Assembly (NCBI GenBank): GCA_020633315.1
Contig: JACKDV010000041.1
Coordinates: forward strand, 1 to 32,614
Direction of reading: 5' to 3'
From: Myxococcales bacterium
GTDB lineage: Bacteria > Myxococcota_A > Polyangia > Nannocystales > Nannocystaceae
Length of the DNA: 32,614 bases
Part shown: in pieces, positions 8,219 through 17,687 of the stretch
Numbering within the stretch: the stretch's first letter is position 1
Layout: each line of letters starts with the position of its first letter
Notes under the pieces: generated by a model
Databases searched by the model: none
Seen by the model: the letters and a program-made list of their open reading frames with translations, nothing else
Told to the model about the DNA's origin: nothing
Program-made: the position numbers and the translations under genes

Positions 8219-8647
8219 ATGGCTCCCTTCGCCGGGCTCGATCCCGAGACCGCCGTCCGGCTGCTGCGGGACCCGGCGGTCGCGCAGCGGCTGCCGCTGT
8301 CGATGGGCGGACCGGCCGGTCCCACCGTGATCATCGATCGCATCGACGGGAGCTGGTGCGTGTGCACGCTGGGCATCGACGAGGCGGCCTGGCAGGCGTT
8401 CGCCGACGAGCGCCACCGCACGGGGCAGCCGCTGTTCCCCGAGCACCGCATGCAGTTCCTGCGGTCCGACCAATTCCTGCTGCGCTGCCCCAGCCGCGAG
8501 GCGCTGCTCGAGCGCTTCGCCGCCGTGGAGCTGGTGCTCGACGAGGGCTACCGACCCTCGCTGCGGCCCCGCGCGGCCCCCATCGACACGGTCCCGGCCG
8601 GCCGCGTGGGGGGATGGCTGCGTCGGTTGCTGGGGCGAGGCGACTGA
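8219..8647 (+). CDS. Hypothetical protein (142 aa)
   Basis: 142 aa, soluble, no signal peptide or membrane segment, and no family I recognise. The composition is that of an ordinary globular alpha/beta protein: a helical start (DPETAVRLLRDP), a strand-rich middle (PTVIIDRIDGSWCVCTL) and a basic tail ending RVGGWLRRLLGRGD. GC-rich codon use is like the downstream genes, which supports it being real. It is 17 bases upstream of the DTW-domain gene on the same strand and is probably co-transcribed with it and the flippase. The ATG at 8219 has no obvious ribosome-binding site. No function is proposed. Confidence 0.7.
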   Translation: MAPFAGLDPETAVRLLRDPAVAQRLPLSMGGPAGPTVIIDRIDGSWCVCTLGIDEAAWQAFADERHRTGQPLFPEHRMQFLRSDQFLLRCPSREALLERFAAVELVLDEGYRPSLRPRAAPIDTVPAGRVGGWLRRLLGRGD

Positions 8648-8664
8648 GCGAAGCTCCCCCGAGG

Positions 8665-9336
8665 ATGCCCCAGCGCAAGAAGCGAGCGGGACGCTGCACG
8701 GGCTGCGGGCTCCACCTGCCGCTGTGCGTCTGCGATCGCTTCGTGTCGCTGCGCAGCCAGGCGGCGCTGGTGGTGGTGCGGCACATCCGGGAGCGCCTCA
8801 AGCCCACCAACACCGGGCGCTGGCTCGCCCAGATGGTGCAGGACACGGCGATCACCCACTACGGGCAGCGCGAGCCGCCCTTCGATCCCACGCCGCTTCG
8901 GCGCGACGACGTGCGCTTCTGCGTGCTGTACCCCCGCGAGGACGCGACGGTGCTCGACGCCGAGGGGCTCGCCCGCCTGCGCGCGGAGCTGGCCCCGGGG
9001 CAGCGCCTGGGCTTCGCGCTGCTCGACGGCACCTGGCACCAGTGCTCGCGCATGAGCCGACGGGTGCCCGTGGTGCAGGACCTGCCCTGCGTGGCGCTGC
9101 CCCCCGGGCCGCCCTCGCGCTGGGGCGTCCGCACGCAGCACGACGAGCGCGGGCTGTCGACCTTCGAGGCCGGGGTGCGGCTGGTGTCGCTGGTCGACGG
9201 GCCGCAGCACGCGGCCCCGCTGCAGGCGGTGTTCCACGAGATCGCGGCGCGCATGATGTTCATGAAGGGCAAGCTGCCCACCCCCGAGGTGCCCGAGGCA
9301 TGGCGCCTCGATCGCTTGCCCGGGGTCGCAGCGTGA
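8665..9336 (+). CDS. DTW domain protein (tRNA-uridine aminocarboxypropyltransferase family)
   Basis: 223 aa. The N-terminus carries CTGC and CVC (C11, C14, C21, C23), the cysteine cluster of DTW-domain proteins. It is followed by VVVRHIRERLKPTNTGR (36-52) and the family signature DGTW (121-124). Characterised relatives (E. coli TapT/YfiP and the human DTWD proteins) use S-adenosylmethionine to put a 3-amino-3-carboxypropyl group on a tRNA uridine (acp3U). This one is expected to do the same in the cytoplasm. Start ATG 8665 is set four residues before the basic run that precedes the cysteines. Its TGA overlaps the GTG of the flippase gene (GTGA, 9333-9336), so the two are translationally coupled. 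The functional link, if any, is unknown. Confidence 0.9.
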   Translation: MPQRKKRAGRCTGCGLHLPLCVCDRFVSLRSQAALVVVRHIRERLKPTNTGRWLAQMVQDTAITHYGQREPPFDPTPLRRDDVRFCVLYPREDATVLDAEGLARLRAELAPGQRLGFALLDGTWHQCSRMSRRVPVVQDLPCVALPPGPPSRWGVRTQHDERGLSTFEAGVRLVSLVDGPQHAAPLQAVFHEIAARMMFMKGKLPTPEVPEAWRLDRLPGVAA

Positions 9337-10577
9337 GCGAGCCGCCCTCCGAGCCCGCGTCGCCCGGTCCCCGCTCCAGTAGCGCCCGCCGCACCTTCGT
9401 GTGGATGGGCGTGCTTTCGGTGGTGACCCTGCTGCTGGGGGTGCTGCGCGAGTTCGTGATCGCCCGCGACCTGCGGGCGTCGGACTCGGCCGACCTGTTC
9501 TTCCGCGGCCTGGTGATCGTGGGGGCCGCTCGCAACTTCGGGCTCGCCCTGTTCCGCGCGCGCTGGATCCCGCTGGGCCCCGGGGCGGCGGCGGGCGACC
9601 TGCTGCGCCGCGAGCTGCGGTCGCAGGGGCTCATCGTGGTCGTGGCCCTGGTGGGGCTGGGCGTGGTGCTGGGGCCGGCGCCGTGGAGCGGGCCGGAGGC
9701 CTGGGTGTTCGTGGTGGCGGTGGTCCTCGCGGTGATCGGCGCCTCCGTGCGAGCCCTGGCCGAGCGCGGCGGCTACGAGAAGCGCGGCTTCGTGCTCGAG
9801 TGGGCGCTGCCGGTGGGCACGATCGTGGGAGCGATCACCGTGGGCCGCGGCGCGCTGGGACCCGCGGTGGGCATCACCATGGGGCTGGCGGCGGGCCTGC
9901 TGGCCCTGGTGCCGCCGGTGTTCCTGCAGCGCGCGAGCACGGCCTCGAGCCCCGCGACCGACTACGATCCCCTGCGCACGCGCTGGCTGCTGCTCGACAC
10001 GCTGATGTACATCAACCTCGGGCTGCTCGACGCCGTGATGTCGCCGCACATCTTCGACGCCGGCGGCTTCGCGCTGCTCAACTACGCCTACCTCTTCGTC
10101 AACGCGGCCCTGGCCGTGCCCACCGCGGCCGCCACCGTGGTGGCGCTGCGCCTGGCCAGCGACCCCGAGCGAGCGCGCCGGATCCTGCGACGCTGGGCCC
10201 CGCTGGCCGCCCTGCTCATGGGCAGCGCGGTGATGGTGGTGTGGGTCGCCCTGGCGTGGGCTCCGGTGGCGGCACGGATCGATGCGGCCGCCGGCTGGGC
10301 GATGACCGATGCGATCCGCCCGATCGTGCTGGCGGCCGCTCCCTTCGCCGCGCTGCGGCTGGCCAACACCGTGGGTCGCCAGGCGAGGGTGGCGGTGGAG
10401 CCCCGCGGCCTGCTGGCATGGGACGGAGCGGGCCTGGCCCTGCGCACGGTGGTGCTGGTGGTGGGCACCGCGTGGTACGGCGTGATCGCGTCCCCGGTGG
10501 CGCTGGTGGTGTGCGAGCTGGTCCAGCTCGGCGCATGGTGGCGCTGGACGGGCCCGGCTCCGGCCGAGCGCTCCTAG
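9333..10577 (+). CDS. MurJ/MviN-like MOP-superfamily flippase
   Basis: 414 aa integral membrane protein with about 11-12 hydrophobic segments. The first segment (TFVWMGVLSVVTLLLGVLRE) and the following FVIARDLRASDSADLFF resemble the TM1/TM2 region of MurJ/MviN-type lipid-linked oligosaccharide flippases, where a conserved Arg and an Ala-Asp-x-Phe sit at the cavity. It is shorter than canonical MurJ (~510 aa, 14 TMs), so it is more likely a divergent exporter of the MOP superfamily, for example for polysaccharide intermediates, than the essential lipid II flippase. It starts at GTG 9333 inside the stop of the DTW gene. A hairpin follows its stop at 10582. Membrane location is certain; the substrate is unknown. 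Confidence 0.8.
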   Translation: MSEPPSEPASPGPRSSSARRTFVWMGVLSVVTLLLGVLREFVIARDLRASDSADLFFRGLVIVGAARNFGLALFRARWIPLGPGAAAGDLLRRELRSQGLIVVVALVGLGVVLGPAPWSGPEAWVFVVAVVLAVIGASVRALAERGGYEKRGFVLEWALPVGTIVGAITVGRGALGPAVGITMGLAAGLLALVPPVFLQRASTASSPATDYDPLRTRWLLLDTLMYINLGLLDAVMSPHIFDAGGFALLNYAYLFVNAALAVPTAAATVVALRLASDPERARRILRRWAPLAALLMGSAVMVVWVALAWAPVAARIDAAAGWAMTDAIRPIVLAAAPFAALRLANTVGRQARVAVEPRGLLAWDGAGLALRTVVLVVGTAWYGVIASPVALVVCELVQLGAWWRWTGPAPAERS

Positions 10578-10581
10578 CCGA

Positions 10582-10604
10582 GCCCCGCGAGAGGAGCTCG
10601 GGGC
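10582..10604 (+). terminator. Hairpin after the flippase gene
   Basis: GCCCCG (10582-10587) pairs with CGGGGC (10599-10604) around an 11-base loop, five bases after the TAG of the flippase gene. The downstream CTGCGTTTGG has only a short T run, so this is at best a weak intrinsic terminator. Confidence 0.4.
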
Positions 10605-10867
10605 CTGCGTTTGGTGCGCATTACCTCCAATTATATGCGTAATCTGCGCAACTCCTCTTCGATCGGGTGATCGCCGCTCGGGATCGCGCCTCGTGCTGCA
10701 CCGATCATCACCCAACTCGTTGATCGTTCTCGATAATACATTTGTTCACATTTTCGTACGTCATCTTCTTCCACTTACACCTTGTAACGAACCAGGATCC
10801 AGTGCAGGATGGTGTAGGACAAAGGGCGAGCAAGGGGCTCACCCGTCCACCCCGAAGGAGACCCGCC
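10605..10867 (+). promoter_or_regulatory. AT-rich intergenic leader with candidate -10 box
   Basis: This gap of about 260 bases is far less GC-rich than the coding sequence. It contains an imperfect inverted repeat (GCGCATTAC at 10616-10624 against GTAATCTGCGC at 10639-10649) and a second 7-bp inverted pair (GGGTGAT at 10665-10671, ATCACCC at 10707-10713). GATAAT at 10732-10737 is a good -10 candidate without a convincing -35. A GGAG ribosome-binding site lies about ten bases before the ATG at 10868. It probably carries the promoter of the lipoprotein gene with an untranslated leader of about 120 bases. Confidence 0.4.
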
Positions 10868-11305
10868 ATGCTCGCTGCTCGCACCGCCTTCGCCCTGCTC
10901 CTGGCCTCCACCATCGCCACCGGCTGCGATGCGTTCGACGGCGAGGGCATCGGGCCCGAGGGTGGCGTGGTGGTGAGCGAGGACGGCCGCATGTCGCTCG
11001 AGGTGCCCGCCGGGGCGCTCGACGAGACCGTCGAGATCACCATCGAGGTGGTCCAGGGTCCCGAGGGTGCGGCCAGTGACATGTACGTGCTCGAGCCGGT
11101 GGGCCTGGTCCTGGCCCGGCCCGCCGCGGTGGTCTTCGACTACGACGACCAGGCCCTGGCGGGCGACGACGCCGAGGCGCTCACCATCGTGGCCAAGCAC
11201 GAGGCCGACTGGGCCTACCTCGCCGACCAGCGCGTCGACACCGAGGACCAGACCGTCTCCGCCTCCGTGATGGCGCTGTCGGGCGTCACCGTGGTCGTCG
11301 ACTGA
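10868..11305 (+). CDS. Small lipoprotein with ZU5-like domain
   Basis: 145 aa. An N-terminal signal peptide (LAARTAFALLLASTIATGC) ends in a lipobox-like cysteine at about residue 20, so it is an exported lipoprotein. The mature part reads GPEGGVVVSEDGRMSLEVPA, then GALDETVEITIEV. This is the pattern of ZU5-type beta domains, common in myxobacterial secreted proteins (glycine-rich turn, then VPxGAL, then alternating strands). Only about 120 residues remain after the cysteine, so it is a single domain. The start is ATG 10868, with GGAG upstream; the same frame is open from 10742, but that part reads as leader. The second SDR gene begins 14 bases after its stop, so they are probably co-transcribed. 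Its role is not known. Confidence 0.8.
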   Translation: MLAARTAFALLLASTIATGCDAFDGEGIGPEGGVVVSEDGRMSLEVPAGALDETVEITIEVVQGPEGAASDMYVLEPVGLVLARPAAVVFDYDDQALAGDDAEALTIVAKHEADWAYLADQRVDTEDQTVSASVMALSGVTVVVD

Positions 11306-11319
11306 GCGGCTCACCGACC

Positions 11320-12159
11320 ATGCAGGGCAAGGTCGTCGTCGTCACCGGCTCGACCTCGGGGATCGGCAAGCAGATCGCGATCGGCCTGGCCCGCCGCGGC
11401 GCCCGGGTGGTGCTGGCCGGCCACGATCGCGACGAGGGCGAGCGCGCGCTGCAGGAGCTCGCCCGCCTCGGCGACCACGCCTCGCTCGAGCTGGAGATCG
11501 CCGACTTCTCCACCTTCGACGCGGTGCGGGCCTTCGCCGCGGCCGTGAGCGCTCGGCACCCCCGCATCGACGTGCTGGTCAACAACGCGGGTGTGCTGCA
11601 CGAGCGACCCCGGCTCACCCCCGAGGGCCTCGACGCCACCTGGAGCATCAACTACCTCGCGCCCTTCCTGCTCTCGCACCTGCTGCTGCCGCGGCTGGCC
11701 GCCGCGCCGCAGGGTCGCATCGTCAACACCGCCTCGGTCGCGCACCGCTGGGGCCGGCTCGACCGCGGCCTCCGCCCGCCGAGCCGCGGCCCCGGGCCGG
11801 GCGTGCGGACCTACTTCGACACCAAGCTCGCGGTGGTGGTCCTCACCCGCCGCATGGCCACGCGCGTGCCGAGCTCGGTCACCGTCAACTGCTTCCACCC
11901 CGGAGTGATCGGCACCAACCTCGCGACGGGCCCCGGCGTGATCGGCCGCCTGATGCGAGTGGGCCAGCCGGTGATGAAGACGCCCGAGCAGGGCGCACGC
12001 ACGGGCATCTTCCTCGCCAGCGCCCCCGAGCTGCACACCACCAGCGGCGAGTACTTCGTGGACGAGCGCCCGCGACGACCCAGCCGCAAGGTGCACGACC
12101 ACGACGCCGCCGAGGCGCTGTGGCAGGCCAGCGTGGAGCTGACCGGCGTGGGCCACTGA
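11320..12159 (+). CDS. SDR family oxidoreductase (retinol dehydrogenase-like)
   Basis: 279 aa short-chain dehydrogenase/reductase. The TGSTSGIG cofactor motif is at residues 9-16 and NNAG at 88-91. The catalytic triad is Ser139, Tyr165 and Lys169 (YFDTK). The gap between Ser and Tyr is longer than in classical SDRs, and the overall layout (TWSINYLAPFLL, FHPGVIGTNL) is that of the WW-oxidoreductase/retinol-dehydrogenase-like branch. The C-terminus has a GEYFVDE segment and a charged tail. The substrate is unknown. ATG 11320 directly precedes the Rossmann strand. It is 14 bases downstream of the ZU5-like lipoprotein gene and is followed by a spacer of about 160 bases before the beta-propeller gene. 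Confidence 0.9.
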   Translation: MQGKVVVVTGSTSGIGKQIAIGLARRGARVVLAGHDRDEGERALQELARLGDHASLELEIADFSTFDAVRAFAAAVSARHPRIDVLVNNAGVLHERPRLTPEGLDATWSINYLAPFLLSHLLLPRLAAAPQGRIVNTASVAHRWGRLDRGLRPPSRGPGPGVRTYFDTKLAVVVLTRRMATRVPSSVTVNCFHPGVIGTNLATGPGVIGRLMRVGQPVMKTPEQGARTGIFLASAPELHTTSGEYFVDERPRRPSRKVHDHDAAEALWQASVELTGVGH

Positions 12160-12249
12160 GCGCGGGCGGGCCCCGAGCGGACGAGCCCGAGGCGCCCGGC
12201 CTCGAGCGAGCGGCGCGCTTCCGAGCCCACCCCTGTTCTGCTCCCCCCT

Positions 12250-12262
12250 CGAACGGCGTTCG
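12250..12262. promoter_or_regulatory. 13-bp palindrome upstream of the beta-propeller gene
   Basis: CGAACGGCGTTCG is a perfect palindrome around one central base, 58 bases before ATG 12321. It recalls the Gram-positive type LexA box (GAAC-N4-GTTC), but the spacer is three bases instead of four. It is an operator candidate only; the rest of the 12160-12320 gap shows nothing else. Confidence 0.25.
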
Positions 12263-12320
12263 CCCCTCGGATCACCGCCACTGTCAGCATCCCCCCTCTT
12301 GGGACGTTCGGAGCTCGCCC

Positions 12321-14150
<1,830 letters not shown>

Positions 14151-14155
14151 CGCCG

Positions 14156-15337
14156 CTACGGCCACCACACCAGGGTGAGCTCGCCGTCGCCGAGCTGCAC
14201 CCCGGTGGTGGTGGAGGTGTTGGTGTTGCCGGGGAAGTCCACCCGGCTCGAGCCGCCGCCGCCCGAGCAGTGCGCCCCGCCGCCGCCTCCGAAGTAGCCG
14301 CCGCCGCCACCCCCTCCGGCCGCCGCACAGCCGTCCGAGGTGCCGCCCACCCCGAGCACGCCCGGCTGCCCCTCGCAGCCCGTGTAGCAGAAGCCGCCGA
14401 TCCCTCCCGCGAGCTGGGTGCCGCCCCGGCCCCCGCAGGTCTCGTCGGCACAGCCGCCTCCCACCCCGTCGCAGGTCTGGCCCTCCTCGCCGCCGCCATG
14501 GCCGGCCTGGCCGCCCCAGCCCTGGCCTCCGCCGCCGCCCGCCACGATCACCCGGTGGGTGAGGGTGATGCCGCCCAGGCGGAGATCGGTCCCGCCGCCG
14601 CCGCTGCCTCCCTCCCACGAGTCGCCGGCGTCGGTGAACTTGTCGCCGCCGCCGTTGTAGCCCCCGGGCAGGGTGGCGGCCACGCTGCACGCCCCCGTGC
14701 CGCCCACCCGCACGTGCGCGATGTCGCCGGGCATCACCGGGATCGTGGCCGACGCCTCGCCCCCCAGCCCGCCCAGCACACAGCCGCCCGAGGCACCGCG
14801 GGCGACCACGTCGATCGAGCTCACCCCCGCCGGCACCATCCACGGCTGGTCGGCGCCGGTGAAGCCGAACACCCGGGTGCAGCTCACCACGCCGCCGTCG
14901 TCCGAGCAGCTCGCCAGCGGCCCGCAGGGGTCCGAGGCACACGAGGCCGCCATCACGCACTGGTCGCCCATCATCACGTAGCCGTCGTCGCAGCCGTCGC
15001 ACACGTCGCCGGTCCAGCCCAGCTCGCACTCGCAGCTCGCCGCGTCGCCCTGGGCCACGCAGGTCCCGTTCACGCAGGGATCGACCGCGCAGGGATCGGG
15101 CGACCCGCTCGAGCCCGTGTCGACCACTCCGGTCTCGCCCGTGGTGGGCGCGTCGGTGGTGGCGGGCGGAGAGCCCGTGGTCCCCTCGCCGGGCCCCGTG
15201 GTGCCGGGCGCGTCGGTGGTGGTGCCCGGGGACTCGGTGGTCGAGTCCTCGGAGTCGCCGCGGATCATCGGAGGATCGAAGCAGGCCGTCGCGGGCCAGA
15301 GGGCGAGGACCACCAGGACTCGAGGGGAGCGCAGCAT
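14156..15337 (-). CDS. EGF-like plus ALK-type glycine-rich surface lipoprotein
   Basis: 393 aa. A signal peptide (MLRSPRVLVVLALWPATAC) gives a probable lipid cysteine at residue 19. A Thr/Ser/Gly/Pro linker (about 25-75) follows, then a Cys-rich EGF-like stretch (CVNGTCVAQGDAASCEC, GWTGDVCDGC). From about residue 125 the sequence becomes a glycine-rich domain: it opens FTGADQPWMVPAGVSSIDVV and ends in GGGGGGGYFGGGGGAHCSGG then GGSSR. That pattern is the Gly_rich domain also found in the ALK/LTK receptor ectodomains. It should be an outer-surface adhesive or structural protein (inference). The start is the ATG at 15337, where the signal peptide begins. It is last in a minus-strand run after the vWA lipoprotein (49-base gap). 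Confidence 0.8.
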   Translation of the reverse strand: MLRSPRVLVVLALWPATACFDPPMIRGDSEDSTTESPGTTTDAPGTTGPGEGTTGSPPATTDAPTTGETGVVDTGSSGSPDPCAVDPCVNGTCVAQGDAASCECELGWTGDVCDGCDDGYVMMGDQCVMAASCASDPCGPLASCSDDGGVVSCTRVFGFTGADQPWMVPAGVSSIDVVARGASGGCVLGGLGGEASATIPVMPGDIAHVRVGGTGACSVAATLPGGYNGGGDKFTDAGDSWEGGSGGGGTDLRLGGITLTHRVIVAGGGGGQGWGGQAGHGGGEEGQTCDGVGGGCADETCGGRGGTQLAGGIGGFCYTGCEGQPGVLGVGGTSDGCAAAGGGGGGGYFGGGGGAHCSGGGGSSRVDFPGNTNTSTTTGVQLGDGELTLVWWP

Positions 15338-15386
15338 GGACCCCGAAGTATAGGGGACTCTCCGCGCTCGAGGGCGCACAAAGGCG

Positions 15387-16637
15387 CTACCCCACCGGCG
15401 GCATGTTGCAGCCGTACACGATGTCGATCGACACCACCGTCCCGTCCTTGATCGCCTGACACGAGGCGCCGTGGAAGGTAACGGTGTTGGTGGCCGGGTC
15501 GTAGGTCCAGCCGTCGGTGGGGTCCATGGGCACCCCGGCCGGATCGAGGTCGAAGAAGATGTAGATCTCGTTGGGGTTGGGCGGCACCTCGTCGAGCTGG
15601 AAGGTGCACGAGGCCACCGCGGCCGCGATGGCCTGCAGCGCCATCTCCAGGTCGGCCGGCTGATCGGCGAAGTAGGGCGTGGTGGTGCCCCCGGCCATCG
15701 CGATCTGCTCGAGCTGCGCGATGCTGGCCCCGCCCATGCCCACCGCGAAGGTCTGCACCGGCACCGCCTGGCCCAGCAGGTTGGCCGCGCCGCCCGGGCC
15801 GTCGATGGAGCCGGTGCACTCGCCCGACTCGCCGCCGTCGGTCAGCAGCAGCACCGCGTTGGTGCGGGCGGGATCCTGCAGCGAAGGCTCGCCCACCAGG
15901 GCCTGCAGCGACACGCCGGTGCTGGTCTCCGGGTTGCCGCTGTCGCACAGGTAGCGGATGCGCCCGTCGGGCTCCACCCCCATGCCGTTGGAGCTGCCCA
16001 CGCCCACCGTGTTGTCCAGGAAGCCCTGGATGAGCGCCGCGTTCATCGGCAGGATCGGCACCACGATCGAGCCGGCCGAGCATCCCCCCGGCAGGCACGA
16101 CGAGTAGGTGGCCAGGCCGAAGTCGATCGACTCGTCGAACTGCGTGGTCACCTGGTCGATCGCCTGGCGGGCCACCTCCCAGCGGTTCATGCCGGTGCCC
16201 GGCACGTCGCCGTCCATGCTGCCGCTGCGGTCGAGCAGGATCAGCAGGTTGGGCGGCACCTGCTCGAACTGGAACACGAAGCCGCCGCAGTCGCCCCCGA
16301 TGGTGCAGGTGCCCTGGTCGCAGCTGAAGCCCTCGTCGCAGTCGGCATCGAGCACGCAGCCGGTGGGATCGAGGCACTGCTGCGACATCGCCCCGCACTT
16401 CTGTCCCGGCGGGCAGTCCTCGTCGCTGCTGCAATCCTGCCCCGGGCCGGTCCCATCGGCGGTGCCCGGGCCGTCGCCGGTGACGGTGACGGAGCCCGTG
16501 CCGTCGGTGCTCAGGCCGGTCAGGCCCGTCAGCGAGGTGCCCGAGGACCGGCCGCCCTCGTCCCCTCCACACCCGAGCGCGCCCACGGCCACCAGCGCGC
16601 CCACGATCCATCCCTTGCCCTTCGTGAGCCCCACCAT
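15387..16637 (-). CDS. vWA-domain lipoprotein
   Basis: 416 aa. The signal peptide ends at GALGC, with the lipid attachment at Cys23. A Gly/Thr-rich linker (28-66) and two Cys-rich DxDCPxGQ-type segments (about 69-118; CSSDEDCPPGQKC and CVLDADCDEGFSC) are followed by a von Willebrand factor A domain from about 129. The MIDAS motif is DRSGS (Asp136, Ser138, Ser140), with the later LLTDGGES completing the metal site. The C-terminal ~70 residues (QLDEVPPNPNEIYIFFD onward) form a small beta domain that myxobacterial vWA lipoproteins often have. It is expected to be surface exposed and to bind protein ligands through Mg2+. It lies between the hydrolase (40-base gap) and the Gly-rich lipoprotein in one direction, so is probably co-transcribed with them. 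Confidence 0.9.
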   Translation of the reverse strand: MVGLTKGKGWIVGALVAVGALGCGGDEGGRSSGTSLTGLTGLSTDGTGSVTVTGDGPGTADGTGPGQDCSSDEDCPPGQKCGAMSQQCLDPTGCVLDADCDEGFSCDQGTCTIGGDCGGFVFQFEQVPPNLLILLDRSGSMDGDVPGTGMNRWEVARQAIDQVTTQFDESIDFGLATYSSCLPGGCSAGSIVVPILPMNAALIQGFLDNTVGVGSSNGMGVEPDGRIRYLCDSGNPETSTGVSLQALVGEPSLQDPARTNAVLLLTDGGESGECTGSIDGPGGAANLLGQAVPVQTFAVGMGGASIAQLEQIAMAGGTTTPYFADQPADLEMALQAIAAAVASCTFQLDEVPPNPNEIYIFFDLDPAGVPMDPTDGWTYDPATNTVTFHGASCQAIKDGTVVSIDIVYGCNMPPVG

Positions 16638-16677
16638 CGCCGGCGAGTATACGCGCTCCGGGCCGGCGCTCGACGAG

Positions 16678-17598
16678 CTACGGCGCCACGCGCCGCAGGA
16701 ACGCCTCCACCGCGGCCCAGATCGCCTCGTGCCCGCCCGGGTTGCGATCGGGGCGGAGCATCGACGAGCCGTGCACGCCCTTGGCGGGCACGTGCTGGAC
16801 CGCGCGCTCGCCCGCGGCCGCGGCGATGGCTCCGGCCTCCTCCGCCTCGCCCGGAGCCGAGCTCACGAACACCGGCATCGTGCCCTCGGCAGCCCAGCCG
16901 GCCACCAGCCCCTTGCGACCGAGGTACTCGCCCGGTGAGAACGCCAGCAGCCCCGCCAGCTCGTCGCCGTGCTCGGCCCCCAGCCGGAACACCAGCGCGG
17001 CCGAGTAGCTGCTGCCCCACGCGAGCACCCGCGGCGCGCCCTGGGTCCGGGCCCAGGCCAGCGCGGCCTCGAGGTCGGGGTACGCGGCCGAGTAGCCGGT
17101 GCTGCCTCCCTCGAGACCCACCACCGTGCGGTTGTCCCGGCCGAAGCGCCGCCCGCCCGAGCGCTGGTCGATCGCCAGCGCGGCGTGCCCCAGCGCCTGC
17201 AGCCGCGGAGCGATGGGCTCGTACTCGCCGGCGTTGGAGCCCGCCTGGTGGAACAGCAGCACGAGCGATCGCGGCGTGCCCGTGACCGGCATGGCTGGGT
17301 AGTAGCGGCCGTGGATCACGGTTCCGTCGCTCGCGCGCAGCTCCACCTCCTGCGGCGGCGCCGGGTCGCCGGGCTCGACCACGGCATCCGCCGCGTCGGG
17401 CGTGGCCCCGGCCGAGCTCGAGCCTCCCTCGTCGCCCGCGGTGGTCGTGGGCTCGCCCGCGTGCGCGGGCTCGGCCGGCTCGCTCGGAGCCGCGCGTTCC
17501 GGTTCGGGCGTGGGTGTCTCACCCGCGTGAGACGATCCCTCGTCGCGAGCACACGCGAGCAGCAGCGACGTCACCAGCCACCACGATCTCGGCATCAT
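16678..17598 (-). CDS. Exported alpha/beta-hydrolase (dienelactone-hydrolase-like) lipoprotein
   Basis: 306 aa. The signal peptide MMPRSWWLVTSLLLAC puts the lipid cysteine at residue 16. A Glu/Pro/Ala/Gly linker (20-75) follows, then an alpha/beta-hydrolase domain. LVLLFHQAGSNAGEY is the oxyanion-hole strand, WGSSYSAAL holds the nucleophile elbow (Ser near residue 194, GxSxS instead of the usual GxSxG), and GVHGSSML holds the catalytic His near 275. It probably hydrolyses an ester or related bond outside the cytoplasm; the substrate is unknown. Two ATGs lie in tandem (17598, 17595) and either could start it. It is divergent from the 832-aa gene (89 bases) and is first of three exported proteins on this strand. 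Confidence 0.8.
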   Translation of the reverse strand: MMPRSWWLVTSLLLACARDEGSSHAGETPTPEPERAAPSEPAEPAHAGEPTTTAGDEGGSSSAGATPDAADAVVEPGDPAPPQEVELRASDGTVIHGRYYPAMPVTGTPRSLVLLFHQAGSNAGEYEPIAPRLQALGHAALAIDQRSGGRRFGRDNRTVVGLEGGSTGYSAAYPDLEAALAWARTQGAPRVLAWGSSYSAALVFRLGAEHGDELAGLLAFSPGEYLGRKGLVAGWAAEGTMPVFVSSAPGEAEEAGAIAAAAGERAVQHVPAKGVHGSSMLRPDRNPGGHEAIWAAVEAFLRRVAP

Positions 17599-17687
17599 CA
17601 CGGCGCAGGGTACCAGCTCGCGGTGTGCCCGGGCGTCGGTCCGCTGTACCATCGCCTCGCCTTCCCCCCGATCCCACGAGGTTTCAC

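Noticed and set aside
8724..9332. N-terminal extension of the flippase frame to 8724
   Set aside because: It runs through the DTW gene in a shifted frame with Arg/Ala-rich translation; GTG 9333 gives the membrane protein start.
10575..10640. Minus-strand TATAAT (10635-10630) followed by GGAGG and a 15-codon frame
   Set aside because: The Shine-Dalgarno sequence would fall between the -10 box and the transcription start, so the parts cannot work together; the frame is trivial.
12250..12262. SOS (LexA) box
   Set aside because: The centre is three bases, not the four of the GAAC-N4-GTTC site, and the downstream gene is not an SOS gene.
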